56,190 bases of DNA. It comes from Larix sibirica (Eukaryota > Streptophyta > Pinopsida > Pinales > Pinaceae). The stretch is from contig NWUY0304552099.1 of assembly GCA_004151065.3 (NCBI GenBank), positions 1-56,190 on the forward strand, read 5' to 3'. The notes beneath the pieces were generated by a model. That model was not told where the DNA came from. It did not search any database and saw nothing but the letters and a program-made list of their open reading frames with translations. Position numbers and translations under genes: made by a program. This document shows, one piece after another, positions 46,389 to 56,190 of this stretch. Within the stretch, counting starts at the first letter, position 1; every line of letters starts with the position of its first letter.

Positions 46389-49300
46389 CCCCATCCGACG
46401 GCTAGTACGCCTTACGCTCACGAATACTCGCGGAAGAGAACTTAAGTTAAGACTGAGCATGAAGACTGAGCAAAGGGGCTTAAGTGAAAGCGGAAAACCG
46501 TTTCAATGGCTCTTCTAGCGCATTCTATCACCACTTCTTCCATTCCACCTGTGACTCATCCATCCATCATACGCTCTCATACACTCTGCGACTCATTCAT
46601 AATATGCTCTGGCTTATTAAATAAGAAAATAGAAAGGAAGGTTACTCCATCCTTCACCGGGGGTCCTACCCTATTCTGTTCAACCGGAAGGAAGGAATTC
46701 GAAAGCATGCTCCTTCACTCAACCGGTGGTGCGGGGTGGCGGCCTCACTCGGGCTCACTCAAATAGATGGAAGGTTAGGAGTTCACTACCTTTATCATTG
46801 GCTGGTTAAAGGAAAGTTTTCTCTGCTCGGGAATCAACACTGGCCGTAGATAAATTAGATGGCACTGGCCGGAGAGAAAGAAGTTAACAAATTGATGGAA
46901 GCGGCTATCTGGCTGGCTATCCGGTAAACTATGCTTTCTAGACCGGCCTATCGGATCAACCGGGGGTGAGGACAGGAGTTCGGGTCAACTTGAACTGCTT
47001 TCTCATGATGGGAGGACAAGCTTTCGGATGGGACAATCGGGATAGGGAGAGAGATTTCTTGTATTCTGGGAGAGAGAGCTTGTATTCGGAAGTGGAAGGC
47101 AACGTTTAGATAAAGTAGTTGGAGAATTCAAAGCGAACGTTGGGATTATTCAGTGAAGTTGGGTAGCCTAACATGAAGGTGGTGGCTGGGATGGAAGGAT
47201 TTAGTTCAGATGCCCGGTCCAACCTGAGAAGCGTTGAAAGTGGTGGCACCTAAGCATATGGCGTCGTTTTTGTGCCCCAATAAAGTAGTTTGGTTAGGCA
47301 CTTATTCTCTGGCAGTAGAGAGTAGAGTCTCTAGAGGCAGGTACGCATAGAGGCAAGTACAGAGAGCTAGCTGATAGCCCCAAATAAGTCAATTAGGATA
47401 TGCGCAAGCAGGCGAGACCAAAGGGAGAGGAAAGACTTTTTGGTATTGGAAGGATACAGCGGTAACGCCTGACTCCGTACCACCCAATCCCTTCTACTGG
47501 CTTTCTATCAGTGCTATATTCCCTAAAGCTTTTGGAGTGTCATGCATATGGGAATCTTCCATTTGTGAACTAGGCTATTCCCTTGGGTTTTGTGAACGGG
47601 ATATGTAGAGGCAAACATGCTGGAGTTCCCATGAGTAAAAAGATAGACTAGGAAGACAGAGTATGAAAATCCACTAGCATAATTGCATATATAATACACA
47701 AGGCTAAATAGTACATGCAGAGCCCCTTTTTCTTTATGCTCACCCGCTGCTATATCTCTTCACGGTTGATTGCTTTATACACTTGCACTCGGAGGACTAT
47801 TGAACCGGGGTGGAACAATGGCGATGAGGTTACCGAACTGAATTGATGAGGTTCGCCATCAATGCTGATAGGAGTTGTCTTCAATCCGTTACCATAGCAC
47901 GATTCCCTTGTGAGCCCGATTCATAGAGCTACTACTGCATACACACATACACATTGAGCTGTATTGATTGCACCGATGAGGAGTGATTTATGAGATTGAT
48001 GGCACACATAGTTGGAGGTGAGTAGCTCAAGGGCCAACAGGCGGATAATGTAGCAGTGTGATGAGGTACACTGATAGAGAGGTATCTGCTTGTCGCTTTC
48101 TTATGCTGCTTGCCTTAGATCTATTCTGTGCCCGCCTTCTATCGACCTAGCTCCCTTCCCTTCGACCTGAGAACTACCTGCTTAACTTTACCTTGCTTAC
48201 TTAATGCTGATCGAGACCTTGCGACACCACCAAGAACTAGGGACGTGAACCTCAAGCCTACTGTGAACCTTAAGCCCACAGCTCCCACCTACCTGCCGAT
48301 CGAGCACCCGTCCTCTCTACTCTTGCGACCTGGAAACTATTATATCGAGGGCTTCGGCGACTAACCCGACGATTAGGCTTTGCTTTACTTACGATATTAT
48401 GCTTTGCTCGACCATCGAGACTTACTGCGAAGAACTGATCGAGATATTGCCGCTGAGATATATCTTCTCGCTGCCTGGATAGCAATTTATATACTCGGAG
48501 AACGATTGCTGCCGCTATCAATTGCCCCGGATCTATCGATTCGACCTTAAGATGAAGGAAGAACTCGATGGCTTGCTTGCTTGCTGGCAGCTGGTCGATT
48601 AAGCTAGCTAGGAATGGGAGAACCCGTTAGGCAAGAACGTTTGGCTGGCTAGATATAGATAGTGTGGCTATCACGTGAGGCAAGAAAACGGCTAGATTAA
48701 TTAAACGACTAAGTTAACTCCGGGAACAGGGGCGGGGTTTACGGAATGAACCCGGTACAGTACGGTTATGGGAACCGAATGATCAACACTGTGAGTGAGT
48801 CACACCTGATGCGAGCGATACCATCTCATACATGAGAGATAAGTTCCCCATCGTTCAGAAGATAAGAGATTAAGCAAAGTTGACACCAGGCCAGAAAGAA
48901 GGATAACCACATTAAATGGCCGAGAGGATAAGAAGGCCCCATGTTTCCACATACCCAAGAAAAGAAGAAAAAGAAGCCCCCATGTTCTCGACCCTCGAAA
49001 CTCGACCCTTGGCCTCTCCATCTAACATAGCTGATCATTGCCGAGAGCCACTAGTTGCAGGTGTTTATGCACACAATCCCGGACTCCATGCCGGTAGCCA
49101 ATCCACTCGATGCCAGGTTTCAATCCACTATATACCATATTACATGCCAAGTGTAAATGCCAGGTTTTACAAAACAGTACAGGACATTCCAACCACTCAC
49201 CGGCCAACCGCAGATGCAATCAAGATGTATTAAATGAATGCCTTCCAAGGAGAGTTCAGTTTATTCCTCTCATCCAATCCATGCAAGCCGTTATTAAGGA

Positions 49301-50303
49301 TTTTTTCTTGTGTGCCAATGTTCCCGCGTCTTTAAAGGTTCCTAATATATATATAATTAGAATATATGCTCATTATAAAGGTTCGTTTATCATGTCCCTA
49401 GGTGGAATTTATAAAAAGGCTAGGCAGTTTCAGAAGTACGCGTTTAAACTTTAGACTCATATATAATGAGATACATGTTTGAGCGTAAGCGATTCAAATG
49501 TACGCGGAATTGCATAAAATAATATCTAAAATATGCCTTATGAGCCTTTAAACGGGACGAATCACGATCGCTTCTTCACGAATCACGTTGGATTGATCAA
49601 AACAAGATTGGATTTGTATCAAGTGAGGAATCAATAAGAAATAATCACTTTTTATTACCAATATAAGTACGCCTCTAAAACACCGTTATTACATATATAA
49701 CGGCTGACTGGAATAACTGCATTTGAAGCATTCAAAAGGTTTGGAACATAATTGCTATAGAATACAATGAAAATGCTAATTCTATTTGGCTGACCTCGTA
49801 ACAATCCCGAGATGCCCCCATTGACGACGGATTTGCTCCTCGCCTTTATATTATTTAATACAGGGAATGAATGCTTTATATAAATATTGGGGGTTTCAAG
49901 TGTGCTAGGTGCATAGGAATTTTATGGGGTGGAATAAGCCGGATTCATTCCATTCCCGTCCCAGTTATCTATTAGTAAGCTTGATTGATGGCTTGGTTCT
50001 TCACACCGTGTTTAAAGAGTGAGAGCTTGCTTATAGATACGAGATTGTATCTGTCTCTATTGCTGGAGATAAATTGCGCTGGGTTTCCTTTCTAAAATTC
50101 CAAAGTGCGTCTGGTTTCTTTAGTAAAATGCTCCATGTCCTTAACCAACAGAATCAACTGCTACTGCATCACTGACTAAGGCCGGTGCATACTATATATA
50201 GGAATATGCACATTTTCCTCCCTGGTCCCATTTGATTTCGCTGATAGACTATGGGCTGATCTTTAAACTGTTGCCACCGGAAATCTTCATTTAGCTGCTT
50301 TTC
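46389..50303. other. Non-coding, no gene recognised
   Basis: GC-moderate sequence with many overlapping short frames (up to 114 codons at 49110-49454) and no domain I can name. GACCAAAGGGAGAGGAAAG at 47416 loosely resembles the CCTT/AAGG element in reverse. ACCCGACGAT at 48364 is shared with 18471 and 20151. 48130-48540 is rich in CGAC/GATCGAG words. No RNA gene found. Confidence 0.35.
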
Positions 50304-50334
50304 GAAGTTGTAACAAGGTAGCCATAGGGGAACC
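50304..50334 (+). pseudogene. Mitochondrial-type small-subunit rRNA 3'-end fragment
   Basis: GAAGTTGTAACAAGGTAGCC followed by ATAGGGGAACC matches the near-universal 3' end of 16S/18S-type rRNA (GAAGTCGTAACAAGGTAGCC then GTAGGGGAACC) with two differences, C to T and G to A, over 31 bases. The GTAGGGGAACC form is the alphaproteobacterial/mitochondrial version rather than the plastid one (GTACCGGAAGG). Flanks do not continue the rRNA on either side, so only this fragment is present. It may be a recombination relic. Confidence 0.5.
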
Positions 50335-50559
50335 ACTTAATTGACTCCACATCTTTCCCTTTCCCTGTATTTCCTGTTAATTGTTGCTACCTACAATAGC
50401 ATGAATCATCAGTAGAAGAATCTGAATCATTTGAATCCAAAACTGACTTATCCAAATCAGGATCTGACTCATCCGAATCATATTAATCAGGCTTATAAAA
50501 ATCCTCATTTTAAACACGAGATATTTATATGAAACGGCGAGATGGTGCCTCTACCTTCA

Positions 50560-50870
50560 CTGCATATGGACCCGAGACTGGTTCTGGGTCAGCACCCTGG
50601 TCAATGGATTCTTCAATTGGTTAAAATGCGCGCTTCCGCCGGTTCAATTGGATAAACTGCAACTAAAGGATCTGAACCTGGTGAAGCTACAACTGGTTCT
50701 AGTTCAACGGTCACTGATGCTGGCTATGAAGTGATAAAATTATCTCGGTATGGGACTGGGGACTCTCACATTGAAGGATCAACAACTAGCTACGCTGCTT
50801 CTGGGTATCAATATGGTGGTTCTACCTTTGCTTTAGGCACCTTTGCCTTTGCTTAACCGGCTGCTTCAAT
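50560..50870 (+). other. Gly/Ser/Thr/Tyr-rich peptide-like tract
   Basis: One forward frame is open for about 75 codons up to a TAA near 50855 and reads GSEPGEATTGSSSTVTDAGY, SRYGTGDSHIEGSTTSY, AASGYQYGGSTFALGTFAFA. There is no ATG at the start. Just upstream, a related frame gives GSGSAPWSMDSSIG, close to the SGTSPWSTGTGS tract at 15.35 kb. It belongs to the dispersed low-complexity family and is not a known gene. Confidence 0.4.
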
Positions 50871-52900
50871 GGCGGGATAAAGAAGGTAAAGATAAAATTC
50901 GTGCAATTGCTTTTGAAGACTATGATAGCGATATTAACCCTATGAATTCTGATGATGAAGGTAAAGTGATTCTCAATTTTATTATAAGGATAGAGGTGCC
51001 TTCTCTCCTATCTTTAGGCCAGCAAGGCTTAAAAACTCAAATTGAACTGTAGGATTGGGGGTTGATGGATCCCTAAACCTGTTAAGTAAAATAAGAAAAC
51101 TAATACCATTGGGCAGGATTCGAATATAAATGTGATAGATGATGACTCAAGTGTACATGATTTTGCTCTTGAAATCCCTATGGTGAATGAACTACTTCGA
51201 AGACCTAATCCATTATTTGTCAAAATAATATGTTTAATTAGAACATAATAAATTGAACATATGCTAAGAGGCGAGGGTAATTTCTTAGCATCCTACCTAA
51301 TCTCCATTGGGTGTCGAGAACATCCTTACTTCTAGAGAGCCATCTTACTAATTAACTACACACTAACATATAGATAATTATTAATGATCCTCATTACACA
51401 TAAATCTATATACATTTTGTTTTTTGTGACATAAGAGGAGCGACCCCTTACATAGGACCCTCAGTTCGAGGTTGTATCTGTGCCCTGCCGGAGCTAGGAC
51501 TGGATCTCCTGTGTGAATTTGGGTGCATAGAAGAGGACATATATCATATTATAGGATTGCTTCTAGATGGGGCAAGAGTCAAGGCTGAAAGGTTATCTCA
51601 ATATAAGGGGACAGAGGGCTTAGAGATTGAGTTATTTATTGGTAGTAGAGTTCTTTATACATGGAAGAAGCATCATGGAGTTAGAGTTACATGTATGGGA
51701 TGTAATAGAGTACCATTGACTAGGAGATTTATTGCCATAGTAGTTACATTACTAGTAGTGACTCATCACAGATATTATATATATATAGTACCTATAGAGA
51801 TTCTATTTAATATTGACAAGTAATATTAGGATAGAGTAAGGTTCACATATAGGGAGCTTTTATTAGCTACTTTATATAATTATATAAAATTATTTGTAGA
51901 AGGTAGAGGATCATCCTTAGGCCTTCAATTTTCTAATGGGTATACTTATGGTAGCATATAAAATCTTGGAGGCCATCGAATATAAGGGCACCTTATTTAA
52001 GGTAGCCTAAGATAACTATGTATGCAAGATAGCAACCACCCACTATGTGGTCAAGGATTCATAGGTCGCACTAAGCAAAGGATTATATGGAGGGGGAAGG
52101 CCCTAGGGCTCTATTTCATTTATATACTAAGGGATAACATTGCACATAGTCTTAATCTAGTGTATGGTAGGTATGAATATTGAGGAGTATCACTTAGTGA
52201 GATGGGTGCCATTATTGTGAGGTTATATACCTTGAGGACCATTACCAGAGACATAAAGGTATTACAGTCCAAGATATAGGACTGATGCATCTAGATGGCT
52301 TGAGATAGAGATCAGATTTATATGGCTGAGAGAGTAGGAAGACTGAGCATGGGATGATCTAATTATTAGATATAAGTCTTAGCCAAAGAGTCATAGAGTT
52401 TAGATATAATAACGTTAGGTAGAGTATGAGATTAAGGTGGGTGTGGGTGGATTATTAGAGCTAGGGTTTTATAGTTAGTATAATATGTATAGGCAAACAT
52501 CAAGGTAGCCTTAAACAAGATGGACATTGAGCTTAGTAGTTCAAATTGCGCATAGGACCCCGAGAGGTAGGATGAAGACCTAGGTGTGGATCCTAAACTT
52601 AAGGCATAAAACCACACACATACATTGAAGCAAAATAAAATAGAATTAGACAAAAAGAACATAGAGGTGGATCTTACTTCTATTTAGTAACTCAACCTAA
52701 AAATAATTACTTTTCTCAAAATTTGAATGCGACGGGTGAGTAACTGATATCACCTATACAAATTCACAAAGGCTGGGGCACCTTTAAATAAAGCCTACGT
52801 AGTATAAAACATTATATAATAAGTTATTTACACCGTAACTACAGTTCCTCATGTCCCTAATACTATTAATCTCCTAACTAGGAAGTAACAGGATAGGCCA
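50871..52900. other. Unassigned, AT-rich
   Basis: 51557-51823 is an 88-codon forward frame with no recognised domain. 51900-52420 is AT-rich with TAGAGATAG-type words. GACGGGTGAGTAAC at 52731-52744 resembles a conserved rRNA word but has no supporting context. Otherwise nothing seen. Confidence 0.35.
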
Positions 52901-52916
52901 TGTAATCCTAAGCATC

Positions 52917-53132
52917 ATGTCACTCCCCCTAGTAGTCCTAAGGCTTATAGTACCTTCTAGAATTATGGTCCTACTAAACAAATATGAAGAGTGTCTTACC
53001 TATAAATGGGACTTAAGTCATCCTGTTCGTGATTGGTATAATCCTAATCTCTGGTACCATGAACGTTACCAAATTGGGCATTATTTAAACACTTGTGTCA
53101 AGTATAGGAAGAGGCTTATGAGGTTTGGTTAA
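52917..53132 (+). pseudogene. Possible retrotransposon gag zinc-knuckle fragment
   Basis: A 71-codon forward frame ends with LWYHERYQIGHYLNTCVKYR and KRLMRFG. The pattern resembles a plant LTR-element gag knuckle (C-x-x-[CH]-x4-G-H-x4-C followed by a basic helix), with GH and the last Cys kept and the first cysteines replaced by Tyr/Arg. The remainder is not distinctive. A short CCTT-bounded element begins 37 bases downstream. Confidence 0.35.
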
Positions 53133-53168
53133 ACTATGGAACAAATAAAAAAAATTATCTTGGGCTTA

Positions 53169-53198
53169 CCTTGCCCTCCCTTTGGTCAAGCAAGCCTT
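53169..53198 (+). mobile_element. CCTT/AAGG-bounded 30-base element, copy B
   Basis: Identical to 40711-40740 over the whole 30 bases, with the flanking TTA on the left and TC on the right also shared. Terminal CCTT direct repeats are present. It lies just after the possible gag fragment. Confidence 0.6.
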
Positions 53199-53567
53199 TC
53201 CTTCAAGGTCTTTAAAAAAAATTAATCCTAATAATGAAAATACAGGTCTCTTTAATAAACCTTAGAATTAGGATTGTTTAGCTAAAGTGGCTAAGTTTGG
53301 ATGTGGGGCTGACCCTTGAGCTCTAGGTTTATAGTTTTTTATGGTCATAAAAAGGAGTTATCATGAGAGGAGAGGGCTATAAATCATATATTGTCTTAGA
53401 GCTTTGCTCATAGGAGGTTGCCCCTCGAACAGGTCTGTAATGCATTTTTTGTTTCATTATTAATAAAATCATTTCCATATTTATCTTGTGCAGTTATTTA
53501 ATATTTCTGTTCATTTCAACGCAATATTATATTTTAATAATATTATGTAGGTAAGCAGCGTACTAAG
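53199..53567 (+). other. Possible decayed LTR
   Basis: AT-rich sequence ending in front of a tRNA-Met-type primer-binding site. No matching second LTR is seen, so LTR status rests only on the adjacent site. Confidence 0.25.
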
Positions 53568-53579
53568 TGGTATCAAAGC
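53568..53579 (+). promoter_or_regulatory. Primer-binding-site-like motif (initiator tRNA-Met)
   Basis: TGGTATCAAAGC differs by one base from TGGTATCAGAGC, the usual minus-strand primer site complementary to the 3' end of plant initiator tRNA-Met in LTR retrotransposons. In an intact element it would follow the 5' LTR by a few bases. No gag-pol is recognisable just downstream. Confidence 0.45.
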
Positions 53580-54557
53580 GGGTAGAGTTCCACTGCAACT
53601 GAGAGTCATTATAGCCTACTGCAACTACCCACCGTATGCTTTCACCTCATCTTCATGGGATATTGATGATTATAAAGCAAATGGTTTCCTTGCCGCTTTA
53701 TTTTCAAGTAAGTTATGGGTGGTTAATATAAAAACCCTATTCTGGGGGTTTTAAAAATATAATGGAGCTATCATTTGGAGAAAAATCTGTGGTTGGTACA
53801 CAACAATTTTACTATAGGTTTTGAGTTTTTATGTTCTCGCATATATTAAGGTATCTTTCATGTATCGATGGGTATATAGAAAGGACTAGCTCTTATAATA
53901 CCGATGAGTCTATTGAAAGGTAGAAATATTGAGAGGTTAAACTGATGATCTGAGACTGTTGATACCGATCCTAATTGCAGAGTGAAGTAGGCTCTGCACC
54001 ATCAATAAAATAATATTGTGTATCCCATATACTTATATAAATAGCATGAAACACTTATGATCATATAGAACTCTAAGTGCTATGTCCACTTAGACCCATA
54101 TATAGTTGGAGATCGATTTTATATACAGGAACCACATCACAGTGTTGATACTGCATTGTTATATAACCAAGTGACCATTTCTCTATTAATGATCATCATA
54201 ACCCGAATCCACATCACTTACAGAGATAGCAGCACTGTATCTTTCATACCAGCTGACCCAATCTTACAGCTAGATTATTACCCATGCCCACTAAAGAGAT
54301 TGCTTTGTCCAGCCTTTGTCCTGTAGATTCTAGGTTGCATACTAGCCAAAATAGCTCTTAGAAAGATAGAAGGTTACTCGCTTCTAATACTTATAGAGAA
54401 GGCTAGAGGAGGGCAGTACAAGGGAGATAGACACAAACACATTCTTCGCCGGGAGCTATTCACTAGGAAAATTGCCGTTTTATTTCTCGGCAACCTACCT
54501 TTCCATTACTCGTTTTTACACCTCTTCAACTTAGCCAAAAGAAAGAAATACTTAAGG
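53580..54557. other. Unassigned, no gene recognised
   Basis: Possible untranslated leader of the putative LTR element at its start, but no protein similarity in any frame. AT-rich and stop-dense. Confidence 0.35.
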
Positions 54558-54588
54558 AAGGGCTTGCTTGACCAAAGGGAGGGCAAGG
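54558..54588 (-). mobile_element. CCTT/AAGG-bounded short element, copy C
   Basis: On the plus strand it reads AAGGGCTTGCTTGACC followed by AAAGGGAGGGCAAGG, the reverse complement of copies A and B with one extra base near one end (31 bases). The gypsy RNase H similarity on the minus strand ends 5 bases from its edge. Confidence 0.6.
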
Positions 54589-54591
54589 ATA

Positions 54592-55075
54592 ATATGGTAT
54601 TTATTGAGTTCAAAGTTATTACCCATAAACTAATGCTTCTACACTTTTAGAACATGCACTATGGCAGCGAGCTCTAAATGGTGAGTGGCCTATTTTTGAT
54701 CGTGCTCCTTTAGCTTCCTCGATTCATAGCAGATTACATGGCCTTCCTGCATGATAACTCCTCCAAGGCTTTCAATGCATACATAGTGCCCGCCACATAG
54801 CTCTTGTCTGGGTCTACAATCTTCAAGAATGAGGTGCTAGTGAGGAGTTGTTTAAACAGTTGGAAATTGTCCTTGCACCTCTGAGACCATATAATTTTGA
54901 CTCTCTTCTTCTACAGGGAGGTAATTGGATGCACAATCCTGGAGAATCCTTCAATAAACTTTCTGCAATAACCAGCAAGTCTCATGCAGGACTTTACATC
55001 TATCACGTTCCTGAGAATAGGCCAGTCCATTATGAATTCTCTTCTATGGATCGCAGCAGCAAGGTTCTTTTTCTC
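54592..55075 (-). pseudogene. Ty3/gypsy RT end and RNase H, decayed
   Basis: On the minus strand: FIMDWPILRNVIDVKSCMRL, AGYCRKFIEGFSRIVHPITS, stop, WSQRCKDNFQLFKQLLTSTS, FLKIVDPDKSYV, then LGGVIMQEGHVICYESRKLK, EHDQK, stop, ATHHLELAAIVHVLK, FMGNNFELNKYH. This is the RT thumb/connection and the first part of RNase H in the standard gypsy order. The first RNase H Asp (normally T-D-A-S) is lost in a damaged stretch; the Glu of HHLELAA is present; the later T-D-H is NKYH. The match stops within 5 bases of the CCTT/AAGG short element copy C. It is a separate, opposite-strand fossil from the one at 27.9-28.8 kb. Confidence 0.8.
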
Positions 55076-56144
55076 TTTGTAACGTCTATATGCTATATTG
55101 TATGTGACGTATATATCTATTTAAACCCGCCATGTTTACGTAGCCTATATAGTATTTGAAAACTTCTCTATACAACATTGTATCGTGATAGTAGGTTTTT
55201 TATTAGTTGTTGGAGGTTGTTCCACCTTACCTTACTAAGTAGAGTTACCAAAAAGAGTCTCTTAGCCCAGCTCTGGCATCCACCTGGCCTAGTGGATCGA
55301 CAGCAGCATCAACTAGCCACCCGAGAACTCATATGGCACGTTTCTGGGCAAGTGAAACAACGGTCTATATAGCAATCCAGGTCCAGAGCATTGTTGTTAA
55401 TGGCAAAGCAAGCAGATATGCAAATATATCCTAGTGGTCCAATATGCCGAGATAATATAGTAACATGTGGATATGTAGTAAAACTAACTAGAGATTGATT
55501 TCCAGGTAAATATGCCAATCCAGGTAGATATGCGATATAATATAGTAACAGGTAGGGACCTAGAAAACGTAGGCGAGTTGATACCAGACCCAGAGAGAAT
55601 GGTTTAGACCTGTGGGATATCTCATATAGTAACAACCGGTAGATATGTGACATTGTATATTTATATTCAAGTTATTAACATTTATCTAAGTCTCTCTATG
55701 TAGACATCATATAGTAACTTATGTTAAAACGTATCTATGCAATATTTTATATCTTTGGTTCTATGAGAGCAATTAACTATAATTTCTTCTTCTAATTTTG
55801 AAGAGTTGCACTAATTATATTAATAAGTGTTCTGCTTAGCATAGCCAATAAATAGGAGATCCAAGTGGCAATCCAGTCAATCCAGGACTTATGCACCCGA
55901 TCTCGCTACTTGAGCACTCAATCCAGGGTTCTTTTACACTAGTTGATCCAAATATCAATATACTATGGTAGGAACGATGGTAAATGGGAACATGGTAATA
56001 TAATAAATCTCGTTAGTTGGATCAATGGATGAACTCCTTCTTTCGGGTATGCTCAATAGGGTACCTTATTTTCTATTTTATCTATTGGGGAGGGCGAGGG
56101 CCAGGTTCGAACTATCTATCTATAATCTTGCCACCATTATACGC
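55076..56144. other. Unassigned, no gene recognised
   Basis: AT-rich sequence with GTAACA/ATATAGTAAC words. The 114-codon minus frame at 55653-55309 has no recognisable domain. Nothing else seen. Confidence 0.35.
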
Positions 56145-56188
56145 CCTTGCCCTCCCTTGCCCTCCCTTCGGTCAAGCAAGTATACCTT
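56145..56188 (+). mobile_element. CCTT/AAGG-bounded short element, variant copy D
   Basis: Starts CCTTGCCCTCCC, repeats TTGCCCTCCC once more (10-base internal duplication), then CTTCGGTCAAGCAAG, a TATA insertion and a closing CCTT. It is clearly the same family as copies A-C, with a duplication and one T-to-C change. It lies two bases from the window end. Confidence 0.55.
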
Positions 56189-56190
56189 TG

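Noticed and set aside
48916-49454. Forward frames of 105 and 114 codons
   Set aside because: They overlap one another in different frames, resemble no family and have no neighbour support.
52731-52744. GACGGGTGAGTAAC, identical to a conserved small-subunit rRNA word
   Set aside because: Only 14 bases, with no rRNA similarity on either side; too short to call without an alignment.
1-56190. CRISPR array, phage island or bacterial operon
   Set aside because: No regularly spaced identical repeats, no cas-like or phage-like proteins, and no dense co-directional genes.

Overview
The window looks like gene-poor organellar DNA of a seed plant, most probably mitochondrial and perhaps from a gymnosperm with a very large mitochondrial genome. 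Four things support this. There is no bacterial-style gene packing. Decayed plant retroelement pieces (Ty3/gypsy, Ty1/copia, LINE) are scattered through it. A 31-base piece matches the 3' end of alphaproteobacterial/mitochondrial-type small-subunit rRNA (50304-50334). Finally, several 30-base repeats are bounded by CCTT/AAGG direct repeats, which recalls the Bpu elements described from Cycas mitochondrial DNA. A nuclear heterochromatic region holding old organelle insertions cannot be excluded from sequence alone. I see no intact standard mitochondrial protein gene, tRNA gene or rRNA gene, no CRISPR array and no bacterial operon.

Layout. 1-20.9 kb is non-coding DNA made of short degenerate repeat words: a GATGAGGTTCC/ACAACC field at 0.2-1.8 kb, an AATTTACCATCTGG field at 7.5-8.9 kb, modules shared between 9.4 and 13.5 kb, and an inverted repeat at 14.3/14.7 kb. 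It also holds low-complexity tracts that read like Ala/Ser/Thr/Tyr/Phe-rich or Pro/Val/Asp-rich peptide in one frame. 20.9-25.4 kb is an unusually AT-rich, ORF-free block flanked by imperfect 48/50-base direct repeats. 26.1-28.8 kb has a small tandem repeat, then a Ty3/gypsy gag-protease-reverse transcriptase fossil. 30.7-32.7 kb has an integrase C-terminus, a nearly open RNase H reading frame and a 188-base tandem repeat. 33.3-37.0 kb has more peptide-like low-complexity tracts. 37.3-37.9 kb (minus) has the longest open frame, 211 codons, of unknown function. 40.2-41.1 kb is a LINE reverse-transcriptase fossil containing one of the 30-base elements. 41.9-43.2 kb (minus) is a Ty3/gypsy RNase H-integrase fossil, 44.65-44.9 kb (minus) a Ty1/copia RNase H tail, and 54.6-55.1 kb (minus) a Ty3/gypsy RT-RNase H fossil that stops next to another 30-base element.

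No gene set here works together as a pathway. The recognisable coding pieces all belong to dead mobile elements, with stops, frameshifts and lost catalytic residues. The most interesting unexplained features are the CCTT/AAGG-bounded short elements, the flanked AT-rich block, the dispersed peptide-like repeat family and the 211-codon ORF.
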